A DNA stretch of 25,965 nucleotides. Source: Symsagittifera roscoffensis (Eukaryota; Xenacoelomorpha; Acoela; Convolutidae). Below the pieces are notes generated by a model. It had not been told where the DNA came from. It made no database searches and was given only the letters and a program-made list of their open reading frames with translations. Positions 9,007 through 19,119 of the stretch are shown here, piece after piece; the first letter of the stretch is position 1, and each line of letters opens with the position of its first letter. The stretch lies in assembly GCF_963678635.1 (NCBI RefSeq), contig NW_026971614.1, forward strand, positions 1-25,965. The letters run 5' to 3'. Position numbers and translations under genes: made by a program.

Positions 9007-9182
9007 ACGGGAACTTTTAGAAAAATGAGTGCAAATCTGAGTTTTTATCGTTATCAGTGAAAACAGGCTACAAATAATGTTTAAGCAATTTCGGGTACAC
9101 TCGTGAAAACGCTTTGTATAGCTTTTCTGCTGAAATTGCTCCGTCTTCTAATGTAGCGTAGATGAATATTACAGTAGTATTG

Positions 9183-9391
9183 TATCGTGTCCCAGATTCT
9201 ATGGGTGAGGGTCCTTCCTAAGGGAAGGGGTCCTCACATAAAGCAAAAACCTAAGAAGGTGGTCCTTATTTTTTTCGAGGACCCTCGTCCTAGCATTTTG
9301 TAAGCGAAAGAAATTTTCCACCAAAAAAGCAAAAGACCCCCTACTTAGGATCTTGCTAAGGTTAGCTTAACAACAAGGAACACGATACAAC
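9183..9391 (-). mobile_element. MITE, family shared with 22026-22206
   Basis: Terminal inverted repeats: ttgtatcgtgtccc on the left, and on the right ggaacacgatacaa, which reads ttgtatcgtgttcc on the minus strand. It is about 209 bp long and has no coding capacity. On the minus strand the interior aligns with the element at 22026 (for example gttgttaagct, then aagatcctaag, then a shared ttacaaaat), so I orient it as minus. No convincing target-site duplication was seen. Confidence 0.72.
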
Positions 9392-9394
9392 CTG

Positions 9395-9566
9395 CTTTCT
9401 AATTCCAACTTTTGAGGTCCTAATTACTGGTCCTGGTTTATTATAAGAATCAAATCAATTGTTATACTTGTTTCGGGCAAATGAACTTTCGACCCAGTTG
9501 AAATTTGTTAGTGAACGGGGACTTGACCTTTTTGGTATATAATAAAATATCGCCGGCAATTTCGGC
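9395..9566. other. Short spacer before copy 2
   Basis: About 170 bp between the MITE and the first base alignable with the window start. No gene or repeat recognised. It may include more of the duplicated segment, whose left edge is hidden by the window boundary. Confidence 0.4.
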
Positions 9567-9695
9567 AGCGTAGTTTAACTGTTAGCATCAGTATTCTAAT
9601 TCCTTAACTTGAGCTGAATTTTATGGTAAAAAGGTAGTACATTAAAAATTACTCTCCAAAGGTGGTGGCTGTTTCCGGGCAAATTGTACCAAATG

Positions 9696-9893
9696 ATAAA
9701 GTTGTCAAAATTCGAAATAAGAAAAATGAAGTTAGAGGGAACTTGGTGTACAGAAGATATTGATTAGGACCATATACAATTAAGTGTGTTTTCAACAACG
9801 GAAAAAAGTCATTTTTCAAACTCTGTAATGAATGCTACGTCGTGTTTCTCGAGAGGGCAAAAAAAATTCAAAGAAACATAGCGAGTTAATTTT
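9696..9893 (+). pseudogene. Possible integrase C-terminal (GPY-like) fragment
   Basis: One frame reads DKVVKIRNKKNEVRGNL, then a TGA, then LGPYTIKCVFNNGKK. The K-x-R-N, R-G and LGPY-I pattern is typical of the DNA-binding C-terminal tail of retroelement-type integrases, which follows the catalytic core. No catalytic core precedes it, so it is an orphan fragment with an in-frame stop. It lies in the 660 bp that only copy 2 retains. It is not from the integrase at 12352-13277, which has its own different C-terminus. Confidence is moderate because the match is short. Confidence 0.4.
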
Positions 9894-10669
9894 CAAAGAA
9901 CAATTTTGTTTGAGTGAGCTTCAACAAATCACTTGATGCATTTCTACAAAGCAAAAGCATGTTAGTGTGAGCGATCTAAATAATGCTGATTATGAAAACG
10001 TTTTCCAAAAATTGTTTGATTTTCACTCAATATGTGTTGATAGAGACTTGGAGAGAAAAATCCGTCTATGTTTCAACAAGCTATCAAAATACAGAAAACT
10101 TCCTGAGTTCACTTGATTATTTACCACCAATATCCTAATGAATCTAAGTGATATCTCCATGGTCACTTTTGTTTCCACTGGCTTGAAGTTCAGCAGGTCG
10201 GAGAGGTGTTGGAAAAAATTAACAATGAAATTGCAAAAAGCAGAGTAATTCTTATTGATTCAAAAACATTTCACGAAATTTAGACGTCTTTGAAACAAAC
10301 TTATCCCGATAATTTTAGCCGACGAAACCATTTTTTAACTGAATGTTCTCTGTTTTTGTTAGTTCCGGTAATCTAAACAACAGCATTTCAATTAAAATGA
10401 GACCTTATGGTGGCTTGATTGGTGTTGATAAATCTTCCTTGTACAAATATTTGAAAAAATCCAAAATTTTATGATTGCACGCTACTTTTTTACAATGCGG
10501 CCGGAATTATAAACTAGTTTTACCAAGAGGATCCCACGTACTGTTACATATTGCCCCGGAACCTTTACAACAGCTTTTGGGACACTTGAGTAGAATAGCG
10601 TTCTGCCTTTTTTAAGTTGAAAAAACTAGAAGTTTATCATTTACCAGAATGCTAAGCAAGAAATCAGTT
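9894..10669. other. Unassigned part of copy 2 upstream of the nuclease-like relic
   Basis: 9894-10283 is present only in copy 2 and holds no gene I recognise. From 10283 the sequence again matches copy 1. An ATG at 10397 opens a short conserved-looking stretch (MRPYGGLIGVDKSS) of about 25 codons ending in TGA. In copy 1 the same stretch has lost the ATG and is frameshifted. It may be the remains of an upstream gene of the element. Confidence 0.35.
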
Positions 10670-11190
10670 GTGCTTGACGTGGATGGCTTTCCTTACTAGA
10701 AAAACGTCTCTGTGGTTCAAGAATTAACAATAAAAACTTCAGACTAACGGGACCGACTCATTTTTTTTTACCTCCAGTGAATTTCAATATAATACCAAAG
10801 CTCAAACAAAAAGCTTACAACTGGTTAACAATTTAATTACACGGTCTCCATTGGGAAAACTGTGATTTTCTTTACATGAACCTAAACCAGATACTTCAGA
10901 GGTTTGTGTAGAGAAATCTTGGTGCCGTTTTTTACGCTAAAGGAAAAGAAAAGACAGAATTTTTGGCGAAGTACTTGGAGCGAAAAGTTGAAAAGATAGA
11001 AAATTTGGGCTGTCCTCGTGTTGAAAACGTATATTGACGAAAAGATCTAAGTTGCAATAGACATATACCTCCTTACAACTCCAGGAATAATTTTGCCCTG
11101 AAAAAAGCAAAGTTTTTTATGATTGGTTGAAAAATGAACAACAGCGAAAGATCAGCGAAAGTGAATACACACCTATCAGCAAGTTCAATG
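10670..11190 (+). pseudogene. Possible DEDD/RNase H-fold nuclease-like relic, copy 2
   Basis: Second copy of the relic at 442-960, with the same VLDVDGF start and the same in-frame TAG shortly after it. The region encoding the KGKEKTEF motif is cleaner here: the codon after it is not a stop, whereas copy 1 has TAA. The later Cys/His stretch is again present but frameshifted. The assignment to an RNase H-fold or DEDD-like family rests on motif order only and is tentative. Both copies are clearly non-functional. Confidence 0.35.
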
Positions 11191-11292
11191 CTTTGTGCGT
11201 GAATGACTCCAGAGGGTGATATTAAAACTTGATTAACAAGATTAGAGCGTATTGATTGTAGCGGCCAAACTGTTCAGAGGAAGGAGCAAATA

Positions 11293-11571
11293 TTAATTTG
11301 CGAAGAAGAGTTGTCCACATTGAAGAGATTTTTTCCAGTTGTTGATCTCTCTTTATACTTCCAGAGAATCAAATTCATCAGAACTGTTAGCCCGCAAGCG
11401 AGGAGTATATCTTCCCAAACTAGTCTTAGTACCCAAACGTCAGCCAGAAATTCAGATGGATCTAAAAGCAGTGAAATACCAGATGAGATTAGGACGATTG
11501 TGAAAGACTATACTGTGAAGAAAATAATGTACAACAAAAAAACTGCAGTATCCCAGCAAACTATACTCTAA
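11293..11571 (+). pseudogene. Unknown Ser/Thr/Arg-rich frame, copy 2
   Basis: Counterpart of 1065-1343, open for the same length and ending at the equivalent stop. Substitutions relative to copy 1 are scattered, for example around the VIDH/VVDL stretch and near the C-terminus. The Ser/Thr-rich middle is unchanged over most of its length. No ATG begins the frame. Product unknown. Survival of the frame in both copies shows only that it has not been hit, since neighbouring genes of the same age are broken. Confidence 0.35.
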
Positions 11572-11716
11572 AAATACATGACATAAATGATAGAGACTTC
11601 ACACGTTATGAAGTTTTGGGCTGTTCATAGTCTTTATTCAATTTTTTGTATTTTCACAAGCTTCATTTACAGTGTGAAAATGTCTAACACAGTCTGTAGA
11701 ATAAACCGTTTCTCAA

Positions 11717-11929
11717 ATGTCCGAAACACTACCAGCAGTAGCTGAACCTGACGCAACAATTTCTACAGGTTTTCTTTATAACAAGACAAACAGTGAAACA
11801 ACATTTAGGAAGTTTTGTAACAATGTAACTTTGCCATGGTCTGAAGCAGTTTTTGTTGCGCAAATGGTAGAAACTCTAATTTTACTAAATTTCTGCCTTC
11901 TCAATTTTTCTTTCACTAAATTAAGTTGA
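11717..11929 (+). CDS. Small ORF with one C-terminal hydrophobic segment, copy 2
   Basis: Same 70-codon ORF as at 1489-1701, with the same ATG and stop and only two amino-acid differences that I can see (a Lys/Ser change in the NKTN-ETT region and a Lys/Asn change within the hydrophobic segment). The polar N-terminal half and the single candidate transmembrane helix are preserved. It lies just upstream of the copy 2 ATPase relic. It may simply be short enough to have escaped inactivation; whether it is expressed cannot be told from the sequence. Confidence 0.5.
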   Translation: MSETLPAVAEPDATISTGFLYNKTNSETTFRKFCNNVTLPWSEAVFVAQMVETLILLNFCLLNFSFTKLS

Positions 11930-11996
11930 GAAATTGAGTTTCACTAATTTATAGATTTCATCAGTCTTGTTAATAAGGTTCTACCAAACCCAAGGA

Positions 11997-12365
11997 TATG
12001 AATAAGGTGATTGATACTTCGACTAGATTTTCATCGCAATAATGGGACCCTCAGGAACCGGGAAAATTGAGTTAAAGTTAAAACTTTTGATGGGAAAACT
12101 TTTTTACCCTAAATTTGGAACTGTTCTATATATTTACAATAAAATGCAACCTGCATTCTCAGAAAAATTGTCTTCTCGCGAAGTTATTGTGAAGTTCATG
12201 AAATTCAACGGACTCGAAATTTAGAAAACGTTCTTATGGTTTTTGATGATTAATGTGAAGACATCTATACTGAAAAAGAATTTGTAACGTTAACGACATT
12301 AGGTGGAACTAGAGGCATAGCTGTAATTTTTGTTAAGCATAACATAAAATGGGAAAATTAACAAG
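11997..12365 (+). pseudogene. Polinton packaging ATPase (FtsK/HerA type) relic, copy 2
   Basis: Counterpart of 1771-2140. One T is missing from a T run just before the Walker A motif, so the ATG frame is shifted and the readable part begins at the internal ATG 12042 (MGPSGTGK). The same Ser/Thr-to-Ile change follows the Walker A lysine. The frame ends at the shared TAG (12222), and the Walker B-like FDD is again followed by TAA in another frame. The C-terminal third is missing, as in copy 1, so the truncation predates the duplication. Confidence 0.8.
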
Positions 12366-13277
12366 GTTGAAGAAAAATTGTTGAAAACTAAGTACAGTGA
12401 CAAAGCTCCCGCGTTATTTGGTAGTGTGAATAACTTGATAAAATCAACCAATTTGTCGCGACAAAAACTTAAACAGTTCCTTCACACTGAACCTGCCCAC
12501 ACAAAATATTGAACTGTTATCCGAAAAACGCCACGACTCAAGGTCATAGTTTACGATATCGATGAAATGTGGTCCTTAGATCTGGCCTATGTTGATAAAC
12601 TTGCCAAGTACAATCATGATGCTAAGTATCTGCTTGTTGCGGTTGAATGCATGTCCCGATATCTCAGGGTGCAACACTTGAAATCAAAGTATGCTACTAC
12701 AACAGCAGAAGCGTTCAAACTAATGATAACGACAAAATAACCGAAAAAAGTATGGGTGGACAAGGGCACAGAGTTTAAAGGGTCTTTCGAGGCATTATGT
12801 AAAAAGAAAGGCATGAAAACATATAGCACAGAGAAAAAGTCCGCATTCGCTGAGAGGAATATCTTTTCCTTGAAAAATCTGATTCATAAATACTTGGAGG
12901 ATAAAAGAACATACTCATATATCGACAAATTGCAAGATTTTGTCAATGCAGTTATTCCGAGAAAAAATTGTGTCACAAGTCTTGCACCAAACAAATTAAC
13001 TGAAAAAGATGTTCCTCGCCTGTTTCAGTAATAGCAGAACAGTCATTGATAATAGTTCGATAACCAAAACTTTATGTTGGTGATTGTGTTGGACTCGCCA
13101 AAGTAGACATACCTTTTCGCAAGGGTTACAATCACTCATTCACCGATGAAGTGTTTGAAGTTTTCAACAACACAAAATACTCTATTATACAATTTGACTG
13201 ATACTAACAGAGAACCGATCGAGGGAAACTTTTACGAGTCTGAACTAGTTCGCGTTCTGGAGAAGGAGAAATCATAA
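12352..13277 (+). pseudogene. Polinton retroviral-type DDE integrase relic, copy 2
   Basis: Better-preserved copy of the integrase. The catalytic core has the first Asp in SLDLAYVDKL, the second in VDKGTEF, and the Glu in AFAERN. The second half of the core is open from about 12741 to a TAA at 13029. The shared TAA at 12738 lies immediately upstream of the second Asp motif. The C-terminal SH3/chromo-like piece follows in another frame and ends at 13277. It is clearly a pseudogene, but the DDE triad itself is still legible. It sits between ATPase and minor capsid relics. Confidence 0.88.
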
Positions 13278-13283
13278 GCAATC

Positions 13284-14206
13284 ATGACTGAGGGCACTTC
13301 CAGCCTTTTCACCCATAGTGTCCCCCTTTCCTCACGGTTACCCTAGATTCATCTGCATCAATGAACGTTTTTAAAGAAAACACTCTGGCCAATTTCAAAA
13401 ATCGCCTGAATGAAGAAATGAAAATGCAAGGTGAATGGAGACTAGCACCTACAGAAAATACCTTCCCTACTCAGATGAACAACATTGTGTACTATAAAAA
13501 GAACGGGTTATAGCCTTGTGACAACTGACAATAGTGTGTACTATAAAAATACCGGGTTATAGCAAGCATGAAAGTTGAGAAAGAAAAGATCTCCAGGCCT
13601 TACCTTATAGAAACAGCAAATCTAACAAAAGAAGAGTATACGAGCCTTGAACAAATATTGGATTAGATTCGTCTGAAGACAGAAATAGAGAAATTGGATT
13701 AAGTTTTAGATCCCATTATCAAACATCTTTCATTATGGCTGCATTGTTGGGAAGGTATAACTTTCTCAAGCTCGCAAATTCCTATTCTACGTGGATTCAA
13801 AGGCGTCAGAGATGGAACTGGTTTTCATATTGGTTACAAACAAGGAAGCTCGAAACATAGCACATTCACTACCTAAGTTCTTATTGCTGACTATACCGTT
13901 GATGTATGTGCTGGTACTCAGCTTATGTTTATTAACCCGAACATAATTCATTATCAAATATTCGGAGACACAAAAGCACCCTTTTTACGAGTATTTGATA
14001 CAAATCGTCGAGTGAAGGACGGTTAAGCATGTACAATTGAGCCGAATCATTGTAAAATGTTTAGTAATTTGGACTTTAAAAAGCTTTTGGTCAACAATAT
14101 TCCTAATATTTCTGTGAGCTTGCGTACAGAAACTGGAGGGCTTGTTCCTTTCGCTGAAGGGGGGAACAGTTGTTCTAATTTTGATATTTCAAAAGTTTAA
14201 CAATTG
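13284..14206 (+). pseudogene. Polinton minor capsid (penton-like) protein relic, copy 2
   Basis: Counterpart of 3054-3976 with the same start region, the same 49-bp internal tandem duplication (slightly diverged), the same four internal stops and the same C-terminal landmarks (FKKLLVNN, GLVPFAEG). One extra G in a G run near 14163 shifts the last codons. The lesions shared with copy 1 show that the gene was already dead before the two copies separated. Confidence 0.68.
13493..13564 (+). repeat. 49-bp-type tandem duplication inside the minor capsid relic, copy 2
   Basis: Two imperfect units beginning tgtgtactataaaaa, equivalent to the duplication at 3256-3336. The two units differ from each other at a few bases here (gaacggg versus taccggg), while in copy 1 they are nearly identical, which hints at drift or gene conversion after duplication of the whole segment. 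Confidence 0.8.
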
Positions 14207-14212
14207 ATCAAC

Positions 14213-14555
14213 ATGGATTCATATCACCACAACCAGACAAACCTACCACACTTCTCGGGGCATTATAGACAACGAGGCAATGGTTTCGGTGCATTAGCCT
14301 TAGGAATAGGAAGAGTGGCACTTCATTTGGCTCAAAAATTGGTGATACCGGCAGTTAAAAAGATCGGAATTTCAGGCAGCTCCAGAACTGATAGAAGTTT
14401 CAACAAAAAGAAAAAGCACTAAGCCGGCACTCAAAAGCACCGTCGGAAAAACTATCACAAAGCAAGTAGGAGGAAGAAATAGATTTCGAATAATGTCATC
14501 CGAAAAGAACAACGGCGTGAAACGAAAAGCGAGACGCGTCATTTCCGAAAAGTGA
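14213..14555 (+). pseudogene. Small basic virion core-like protein relic, copy 2
   Basis: Counterpart of 3982-4324, ATG at 14213. The glycine-rich amphipathic segment is almost unchanged. The ATG frame ends at 14422, at the same place as in copy 1, and the basic C-terminal part again continues in a different frame to a stop at 14555. The splitting indel is therefore shared by both copies and is older than the duplication. Confidence 0.6.
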
Positions 14556-14577
14556 ACTGCACAAAGAAGTCACTCCG

Positions 14578-15510
14578 ATGCATTTACAAGGGTTAAAAAT
14601 GAATTCTAATTTCATCCCGAGTGGAGCAACTCACAGCTCGTTGGACTTTTTTGGAAAAAAACCGCCCTTAATTTTGCAATAACTTTAACTTAATTGCATC
14701 TACCCAAAAAGTTGGACCTTCCTACTCTTCTGATGGCCCCACACTCGTGTTTGAAGTACTCGGCGACAGAAATATTATCATCGATCTTCAACGTACTCGT
14801 TTGGGAATAGTTGCACGAATTGTTAGAAGCAATGGAACCTTGCTTCAAACGCATGCTACAGAAGCGACAAACAGAGATTCGCCGTAATTTGTTAATAATC
14901 CTTTATCTTCTATTTTTCTGAGTGTACACTGTCTCTGAATGGTGAGAAAGTATCAACTACCAACGCTACCTTTGGCCATAAAAGCTTTTTTGAGAACGAG
15001 TTTTCATACGATAATGAAGCCAAGAATTCATGGTTCGTGGTTTGTCAAGGTTATTGTTACGAAGAAAACCCACCAGCTATTGACGGCAATGGAAGGAGAG
15101 CTGAGGATGTTATAGAGCGTGAAGGGCTCGTTGCGGCCTCGAACGAGCTGAGGCTATATGGTGAAATGGCTCGCGACCACTTGTCGTGTGACAAGCACTC
15201 AATTAGCGGTCTGACAAACAGATTGTCTCTAAGACGTTCTCCTAACAATTTTGTTGACTTATCTGAAGATGCAGCTAAAGACTAAAAGGTTCAATTAGTC
15301 GAAGCTAATTTCTATTTCAGAAAGATGATTGTGACTGACTAGGTTCTTTCATCAATAGAAAAAACTTGGTTGAAGAACCCGGTCATTTTCATTTACATCG
15401 AAGTAGTACCAAAAACGTTTCTCTTAACTGCTGAAGTACAAAGCTGGCGAGAAGAGAATCTTTTCGCAAAAGAACCTGTTCAAAGAATGATTGTTAGTAG
15501 AGTTGTAATT
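14578..15510 (+). pseudogene. Polinton double-jelly-roll major capsid protein relic, copy 2
   Basis: More complete than copy 1. It retains the segment FFENEFSYDNEAKNSWF (about 14990) and the segment QSWREENLFAKEPVQRMIV (about 15440-15490), both lost from copy 1. The conserved middle is open from 15037 until a copy 2-only TAA at 15283, where copy 1 has a Leu codon. A TAG near 15341 follows. Recognisable capsid sequence stops at about 15500 in the second jelly roll, and what follows matches no capsid sequence I know. The missing C-terminus is common to both copies. The family is known from Polintons and related eukaryotic viruses. Confidence 0.87.
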
Positions 15511-15571
15511 TACAGCTATCTTCATTTTTTCCATCAGTGGACCAGACATTTGGTACTTGGAGCTATTAAAG

Positions 15572-15942
15572 TTACACAACTCGACAATTATCATCGTTTT
15601 CACTTTCGCTTTCCTTGTCCGAGCATGAAGATTTATTAGATTTGTTTCGTTTTTTTCTAATTTTTTCAGTCGCATCACAGTTTTTCTCTTTTGTCAATTA
15701 TTGATTTTTGTGTAATTTTCCGCCAAGGAATTTAGGCTCGACTACCAGTTGACAAAATTGTCTATTGTCGATAGGTGAGAGTTTCCTTTTTCGACTTTTT
15801 TGTATAGTTTGATAGCTACATAAGTACCGGTCTGTTCGACTGTTTTTGCACCGACTCTAATTAAACGTTTACCATTCGAAGAAATATCCCCAAAATCATC
15901 CAAATAGTCAACATCCGTTTCAAGTGAAGCGTACATGATAAA
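15572..15942 (-). pseudogene. Unknown minus-strand gene, copy 2 (5' truncated)
   Basis: Counterpart of 5533-5905. The same SSNGKRLIRVGAKT and GTYVAIKLYKKVEKG stretches are present with few changes, and the basic-then-acidic tail (SDKESESENDD) is preserved. Two bases are missing near 15745 relative to copy 1, creating an early stop after NFVNW. The 5' part upstream of the MYASLETD stretch is replaced by unrelated DNA at the duplication boundary. Product unknown. Confidence 0.4.
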
Positions 15943-16600
15943 GAATAACAACCAACTCGTTTATAGAGTAGAACGTTGAAGAATGACTGATCACAGTATA
16001 GGAGACAGATCATGCGTTCCCAAAGTAGAAGTTTATGTGACAACTTTAAGAGCTTCTTGAGCCATAATGATAAAATTTAGTCACTTAGGATATAATATAG
16101 TTAACGATGAACCCCTTTTTATATGGGTGTTTAGTTGCTCCTTCCCGGGTATAATCTAAAAAGTTTTTTTTATAATGACGGTTACTTTAATGACTGCTAT
16201 GAATCATGGTAATGAAATTTGGACAGCCTGACAAAGAACGTCTGGCAAGTTAACAAGAAAACTTGAACCTGAGTGCTTTCGCCCGTAGCCACTGTAATAA
16301 GCCTATCACAAATTTCTAAAAAATCGGGTTTTCTCATGCACTCTTAATATGACCCTAGGCATCATGTGTTGCAGAAAAAATAAAATTGGTTAGCCTCGCT
16401 TAAAATATTATTAGATTTGGCCTAGTTGAGCCATGTCATCCCTTTCTTGATCTCATTCTCATTAACCAACTTTTCATACTATTCATTCTCTCAATTTTAT
16501 TTCGGTAATTCAGTCATAATAATTTAACACATTTTTAAATAATGACTAGTCCTTTACAAATAATATCAGTGTCTGATCTTGAAAGAACGATAATCTACCA
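15943..16600. other. Gene-free stretch after copy 2
   Basis: Unique sequence with no similarity to the region following copy 1. No open frame of recognisable product and no repeat that I can define. Confidence 0.5.
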
Positions 16601-16619
16601 AAAATATACGAGAGAATCG

Positions 16620-17198
16620 ATTGCAGTCATCCGTCAATAGAAACAAAGAGTCTCTGCGTCTAGAAGAAGTCTTGGCTCAATGACTTGGCGTTCAATGGCT
16701 TGGCTCCCAGAATAAACGACTGCAAGCGAAACGAGGAATGGACTACAAAAAGTCACATGTTGCTACAGAACTACCTCCTTGATCACATCAATCTACTTTG
16801 ACAGAATCGAAAAAGAATGTACGAGAGGAGCATTTTTAACGAATGCTGTCCAGCATTAGAAAAGACTGAGATAAACGACACAACCTCGCTCGAGCAGTCT
16901 CCCAGAAAAATTCTGTACGTGTATGACTGCGAGTCAATCCCGTTGTATGAAAATCAAGAGGGTTGTAATTTTGATTATGCAGAGCGCGAAGCGCACTGGA
17001 ATATTCCGACAGCAATGTCTCCCGTGCCGTTTGTTAAGGGAACAGTTTGAACTCCAGAACAACCAACTTCCTTGGGTTTCATTGACAGAGAGTGCGGAGA
17101 CAATTGATATAGTGACCCCATATCTCATTCAAGGAACTCCTCCAATTTCAGCTTGCTATGTTTCAAAAATAAGAAGACTACAGTTTCGAGAGTTCTAA
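16620..17198 (+). pseudogene. Unrecognised decayed protein-coding stretch
   Basis: Base composition is more balanced here than in the flanks, with few homopolymer runs. Three successive frames look protein-like. Near 16630-16700 there is a charged stretch (NKESLRLEEVLAQ). From 16817 an ATG frame reads through SPRKILYVYDCESIPLYEN to 17048. A third frame continues from about 17030 with NNQLPWVSLTESAETIDIVT and ends FREF at 17198. The frames follow one another with little overlap, as in a gene broken by frameshifts or containing small introns. I recognise no domain. It lies between capsid and polymerase relics, so it may belong to the same element, but that is inference. Confidence 0.35.
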
Positions 17199-19119
17199 TA
17201 AGTTAAACAAAAAACTTTCCTTTGTTTCAATTATTACTCCACAGGTTTTATAGTTTGATTTTTGTATGATTTGATTTTTTAATTTTTTCAACCTGACGGT
17301 GTGTGTGTTGTTAATCTTAACCTAGTTCTCGCCTAGTAGATCAAAAAAAGGTTGCTTTGTAAAGTTTTTCAGAAAATGTAAGAAAAAAACTTGAAAAACT
17401 AAAAAAATCATAAATCGAAAATAATTTTTCGCTAAAACTGTTATTTGAGAAAGAATGATAGAGGGAAAGATAAAAACACTTGCTCATTAGTGAACCTTAT
17501 TTGCAATATCCTTTTGAGAATATTTTTTTCTTTTCAAAAGAAAGATAATGTGGAAAGGCCCAACACTTTTTGTTGGTAGTCCAGCCATATTTATTTGGCT
17601 TTTTTCAAACACTCTTTGCTCTCTCTCTCTCTCATTATAATTTGTGCCCGGTGGGGTTAGCCAGGTTATACGAAATGTAACAAAGAGTGTTTTAGGCCAT
17701 AATTTTGCTTTATTTTACGTTTATATACATGTTTTGCGTATATAACTGACAAATTTTTTTGGTAAAATGTGAAAAAAAGACATTTATGTCTTTTTCATCT
17801 TCAAAAAATGAACACGATTCTTAGCCCTGCTTAAAAAATTATGACAAATTGATTCAGGGTAGTTTCAATGGATTTGGAGAGAAAAATTTTTTTCCAAAAT
17901 TTTTTTCTTAATATTTACACAAAAAACAGTTTTTTTAAGCCTCTTGATTGGGCTATAATCGTCTTTTAATTTCTATGCTTGTCCTAATTATGAATCAGAT
18001 AGGTCATAAAACTTTCTTATCACATAATCACACGAATTTAAAATGAAAACGTCAATTTTACGATAAAAATGACGAAAATTGTTTAAAAAAGTTATATATT
18101 TTCTAAGTTTTGAACACGACCAATAGAACTGTGCTCCTGATCATATAAAAACTACTGCGTTGTTGCTAAGTGATTTTGATTAGATTTTTGTTGAAATACT
18201 TTGCCATTTTATCACAACATAAAAAGTTTGAGCTTTTTATTAATTTAGTAAAATACTAGTTCTTTTCACTTGACTTTACAGAACGGGAGGCGAGGAGCGT
18301 AGCGACGAGCGACGTCGGGTTAGCTGTTACCCTTTGAAACCAAACGGCCATGCCTTAGTATTTCGAAGGACATGATATGAAATGTTTCGCGGTACACTAA
18401 ATCACCTGAAGAAAACTTTGATTTCGATATCTTTTAAGCTTAATCAAATGACAACTTATGCTTATCATGCATCTGCAACTATCAAGATATTCAATTTTAA
18501 AAACTTTCAACTATTTAATATTATTAAGCTAAAAATAAACCTAATTATTAAATTGAGGGCTATATTTTCTTAACACTTTTATCTCATGTTTCAACTTCTC
18601 GTTATAACGATTTAAACAAACCAAGAAGTGGACTTAAAATCATTGAAAAATTACTGTTTCCCAGTTAAAATTTGTCAGAAAAAATTTTAGACTCCACTGA
18701 AAAATTCTAAGCTTTAAATGTTGTATTTTAGTGCTGAAATTTTAATTGAAAATCTAAACCAGTCTCCTAAAATTTGTCAAACCTTAAAAAAATTATCGCA
18801 ACCCCTAAAAATAACAGCTAAAGTTTGAGGGAGTAAAAGAATCAGTTTTTCAATGCATAAAACTCTTGCACTTGAACAAGGTGCTGAGACATATAGAGCC
18901 TGAAGCTGTAAAAAACCCTGTTTTGGGAAAGGAAAGTACTCATTGTCAAGTTCATGGCGAAGTATAACTCTCATTAATGGCTTCTACTTGTCCTCCCTCT
19001 TAGTTCTTAGTCCTAGTTACTTCTCGTTTTTGCTTCTTCATAACCAGTTTTACTTCAATCTTGAAATTTGCCTGGACTACTCGAGTAACATAAAGAAACA
19101 ATACCGAAGTCTACTTCTA
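17199..19119. other. Gene-free stretch before the polymerase relic
   Basis: AT-rich with a (CT)n run at about 17618-17633. A small GC-rich island at 18285-18325 (gaggagcgtagcgacgagcg) resembles the ends of dispersed repeats. Short frames here on both strands have low-complexity composition and no recognisable product. Confidence 0.5.

Larger units (their letters stand above)
9567..15942 (+). repeat. Copy 2 of the duplicated decayed Polinton/Maverick segment
   Basis: Direct copy of 1-5905, a few percent diverged by eye, with scattered substitutions and 1-2 base indels. It keeps about 660 bp (9625-10283) missing from copy 1, and it keeps two pieces of the major capsid gene that copy 1 has lost. 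It lacks the 353 bp found at 5168-5520 in copy 1. Similarity stops at about 15942, and the downstream DNA is unrelated to copy 1. The left boundary cannot be fixed because copy 1 begins at the window edge. Many stops are at the same codons in both copies. Confidence 0.93.

Noticed and set aside
9563-9624. tRNA-like 5' half (tagtttaactg resembles a box A) at the start of copy 2 and at 1-55
   Set aside because: The anticodon stem does not pair and there is no acceptable box B or acceptor stem. At most a chance match or a degenerate tRNA-derived repeat.
12614-12829. Minus-strand ORF across the integrase
   Set aside because: Antisense shadow of the integrase catalytic core.
1-15942. Shared in-frame TAA/TAG codons as evidence of stop-codon reassignment
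   Set aside because: The stops fall at positions where relatives would have different residues (Gln, Lys, Leu and others), and frameshifts accompany them. Shared decay explains them better.
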